From: an uncultured Oscillospiraceae bacterium
Lineage (GTDB): Bacteria > Bacillota_A > Clostridia > Oscillospirales > Oscillospiraceae
Length of the DNA: 6,685 nt
NCBI GenBank assembly: GCA_934667865.1
Contig: CAKUMR010000067.1
Location: forward strand, 1-6,685
Reading direction: 5' to 3'
This document shows, one piece after another, positions 4,814-6,685 of this stretch. Positions within the stretch are counted from its first letter, which is position 1; each line of letters opens with the position of its first letter. The notes below the pieces were generated by a model. That model saw only the letters and a program-made list of their open reading frames with translations, did not search any database and had not been told where the DNA came from. A program made the position numbers and the translations under genes.

Positions 4814-6685
4814 TCATTCGATTCCCGTGACGGTGTAGTCCTCCGCTTCGACCGCTTCCTTCAGGCGCTCGTCCAAAACGGGCGTGTTCAGCGTCACGAT
4901 CGCCGTTCCCTTTTCGTGGCTGACCTCAGCGGAGTCGACCTCCGGCAGTGCTTCGAGCGCCTTCTGCACCGTCGCCTCGCAGTGGCCGCACATCATGCCC
5001 TCGATGCGGATCGTGCGCACGGTGCCCTGCGGCTTCGTTTTTGCCCGGCGGCGATGGTCATGCCGCGGGTCGCGCAGCTTGCAGAAATTCAGCCGCAGCG
5101 CGTTGGACACTACGCAGAAGCTCGACAGGCTCATGGCTGCCGCGCCGAACATGGGATTGAGCGTCAGGCCCAGCGCCACGAAGCAGCCCGCCGCCAGAGG
5201 GATGCCGATCACATTGTAGATAAAGGCCCAGAACAGATTTTCGTGGATGTTGCGCAGGGTCGCACGGCTCAGACGGATGGCCGCCGGAACGTCCATCAGG
5301 CTGCTTTTCATCAGCACAACGTCCGCCGCGTCAATGGCGACGTCCGCGCCCGCGCCGATGGCCACGCCGATGTCCGCACGCGTCAGTGCCGGAGCGTCGT
5401 TGATGCCGTCGCCCACCATGGCGACGCGCCCCTGCTGCTTCAGGCGGCGGATGACCGCTTCCTTGCCGTCCGGCAGAACACCCGCGATCACCTCATCCAC
5501 GCCCGCCTGCGCACCGATGGCTTTGGCCGTGCGCTCGTTGTCGCCCGTCAGCATGACAACGCGGATGCCCATGCCCTGCAATTCGTGCACCGCCTGCGCG
5601 CTGTCCGGCTTGATGGCGTCGGCCACGGCGATCATGCCGAGCAGCCGTCCGCCGCGGGCAAACAGGAGCGGCGTTTTCCCCTCGCCCGCCAGCGTCTGCG
5701 CGTGCTGTTGGATTGTAGCCGGAACCTCGATCTGACCGGAAAGATAGTTCAGGCTGCCGCCCGTCAGCGCTTCGCCATTCTGCATGGCCGTCAGGCCATT
5801 CCCGGGCAGGGCGGAAAAGTCCGTCACCTCTGCCGCCGTCATTCCCAATTCGCCGCACCGGACGACGATCGCTTTGGCCAGCGGATGTTCACTGCGTGCC
5901 TCCAGCGCCAGCGCCGCGGAAAGAAGCTCCGTTTCCGTCACGCCCCCGACTGGAACGATGTCCGTCACACGCGGCTCGCCGCTCGTGATCGTGCCGGTTT
6001 TATCCAGCGCGACGATCTGCGCTTTCCCCGTTTCCTCCAGGGAAACCGCCGTTTTGAACAAAATGCCGTTCTTCGCGCCGAGACCGTTGCCAACCATGAT
6101 TGCCACCGGCGTGGCAAGTCCCAGCGCGCAGGGACAGGAAATGACCAGCACGGAAATGCCCCGCGCCAGCGCATAGCTGAAGGGCTTGCCGATCAGCAGC
6201 CACACGATCAGCGTCACGATGGAAATGGCAATGACCGTCGGAACGAACACGCCGGACACCCGGTCGGCGACCTTTGCGATCGGCGCCTTCGTCGCCGCCG
6301 CATCGCTGACCATCTTGATGATCTGCGACAGCGTGGTGTCCTCGCCCACGCGCGTCGCCTCGCAGCGCAGGAAGCCGGACTGGTTGACCGTCGCAGCGGA
6401 AACGCCGTCCCCCGGCCCCTTGTCTGCGGGGATGCTCTCGCCGGTCAGGGCCGCCTCGTTGACCGCGCTGCTGCCCTCAAGCACGACGCCGTCGACCGGG
6501 ATGTTTTCGCCCGGCCGCACGACGAACACATCGCCCTTGCGCACCTGCGCGATGGGGACCGTGACCTCCTGGCCGTCGCGCAGGAGCCGCGCCGTCTTGG
6601 GCACGAGCTTCATGAGGCTCTTGAGGGCATTGGTCGTCTTGCCCTTGGAGCGCGCCTCGAGCATTTTACCGACGGTGATCAGCGT
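4814..6685 (-). CDS. copA: Cu(+)-exporting P1B-type ATPase with C-terminal metal-binding domain (N-terminus outside window)
   Basis: The frame is open to the right edge, so the ATG at 6662-6664 is an internal Met and the N-terminal part (first helices, any N-terminal HMA domain) is missing; 623 codons are visible. Numbering from the edge, the actuator TGES is at 81-84, the membrane metal site Cys-Pro-Cys at 184-186, the phosphorylation motif DKTGT at 228-232 with Asp228, the nucleotide-site His-Pro at 267-268, TGDN at 380-383 and GDGIND at 425-430. Tyr-Asn (490-491) in the next-to-last helix and MSLSS (518-522) in the last are the P1B-1 signature for Cu(+)/Ag(+). After a short Arg/His-rich linker (about 538-554), a C-terminal HMA domain carries GMMCGHC with Cys566 and Cys569. 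The protein should pump cytosolic copper outward for tolerance. All catalytic residues are intact. Its promoter and any CsoR/CopY-type operator lie outside the window. Confidence 0.94.
   Translation of the reverse strand, partial: TLITVGKMLEARSKGKTTNALKSLMKLVPKTARLLRDGQEVTVPIAQVRKGDVFVVRPGENIPVDGVVLEGSSAVNEAALTGESIPADKGPGDGVSAATVNQSGFLRCEATRVGEDTTLSQIIKMVSDAAATKAPIAKVADRVSGVFVPTVIAISIVTLIVWLLIGKPFSYALARGISVLVISCPCALGLATPVAIMVGNGLGAKNGILFKTAVSLEETGKAQIVALDKTGTITSGEPRVTDIVPVGGVTETELLSAALALEARSEHPLAKAIVVRCGELGMTAAEVTDFSALPGNGLTAMQNGEALTGGSLNYLSGQIEVPATIQQHAQTLAGEGKTPLLFARGGRLLGMIAVADAIKPDSAQAVHELQGMGIRVVMLTGDNERTAKAIGAQAGVDEVIAGVLPDGKEAVIRRLKQQGRVAMVGDGINDAPALTRADIGVAIGAGADVAIDAADVVLMKSSLMDVPAAIRLSRATLRNIHENLFWAFIYNVIGIPLAAGCFVALGLTLNPMFGAAAMSLSSFCVVSNALRLNFCKLRDPRHDHRRRAKTKPQGTVRTIRIEGMMCGHCEATVQKALEALPEVDSAEVSHEKGTAIVTLNTPVLDERLKEAVEAEDYTVTGIE

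Noticed and set aside
3171..4817. Long minus-strand open frames (298 and 193 codons) across rqcH.
   Set aside because: They are in the same codon register as rqcH and arise from the same codon bias; rqcH has full-length NFACT motifs and a proper ribosome site.
6662..6664. ATG as the true start of the copper ATPase.
   Set aside because: The frame stays open to the window edge and encodes TLITVGK before it, matching the family's conserved helix leading into LEARSKGK; the start lies outside the window.

Overview
The window is ordinary chromosomal DNA, GC-rich inside its genes, with four complete protein genes and two partial genes cut by the window edges. The gene content points to a high-GC Firmicute of the Clostridia, probably an Oscillospiraceae/Ruminococcaceae-type gut bacterium. 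The clues are Mini-ribonuclease III, RqcH, a CYTH-type protein, strong Shine-Dalgarno sites and sigma-A-type promoters. The placement is inferred from protein style and is not proven. I see no IS element, CRISPR array, tRNA/rRNA gene, phage gene or recognisable defence or biosynthetic island.

Layout, left to right. The 3' end of a CYTH-domain gene (1-227, +) converges on a two-gene minus-strand unit across a perfect 13-bp hairpin (232-260). That unit is transcribed right to left. A PLP-dependent aspartate-type aminotransferase (1155-2432) is followed after 24 nt by a ten-helix EamA/DMT-family transporter (267-1130). A 194-nt, relatively AT-rich divergent control region (2433-2626) carries a near-consensus promoter for each direction. 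To its right a plus-strand pair begins: Mini-III (mrnC, TTG start at 2627) overlaps rqcH (3030-4772) by 11 nt. A second perfect hairpin (4772-4799) separates rqcH from the convergent, 5'-truncated gene for a Cu(+)-type P1B ATPase (4814-6685, -) that carries a C-terminal CxxC metal-binding domain.

How the genes relate. mrnC and rqcH both serve the large ribosomal subunit: Mini-III matures 23S rRNA, and RqcH rescues stalled 50S subunits by adding alanine tails. Their overlap suggests coupled expression. The aminotransferase and transporter look like an amino-acid metabolism unit whose substrate cannot be read from sequence. The copper ATPase and the CYTH gene belong to neighbouring units that extend outside the window. 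I found no undescribed system. The most useful leads are the mrnC-rqcH coupling, a Glu-Arg in place of the Asp-Arg pair in RqcH, the leader of mrnC, and the fused C-terminal metal-binding domain of the copper pump.
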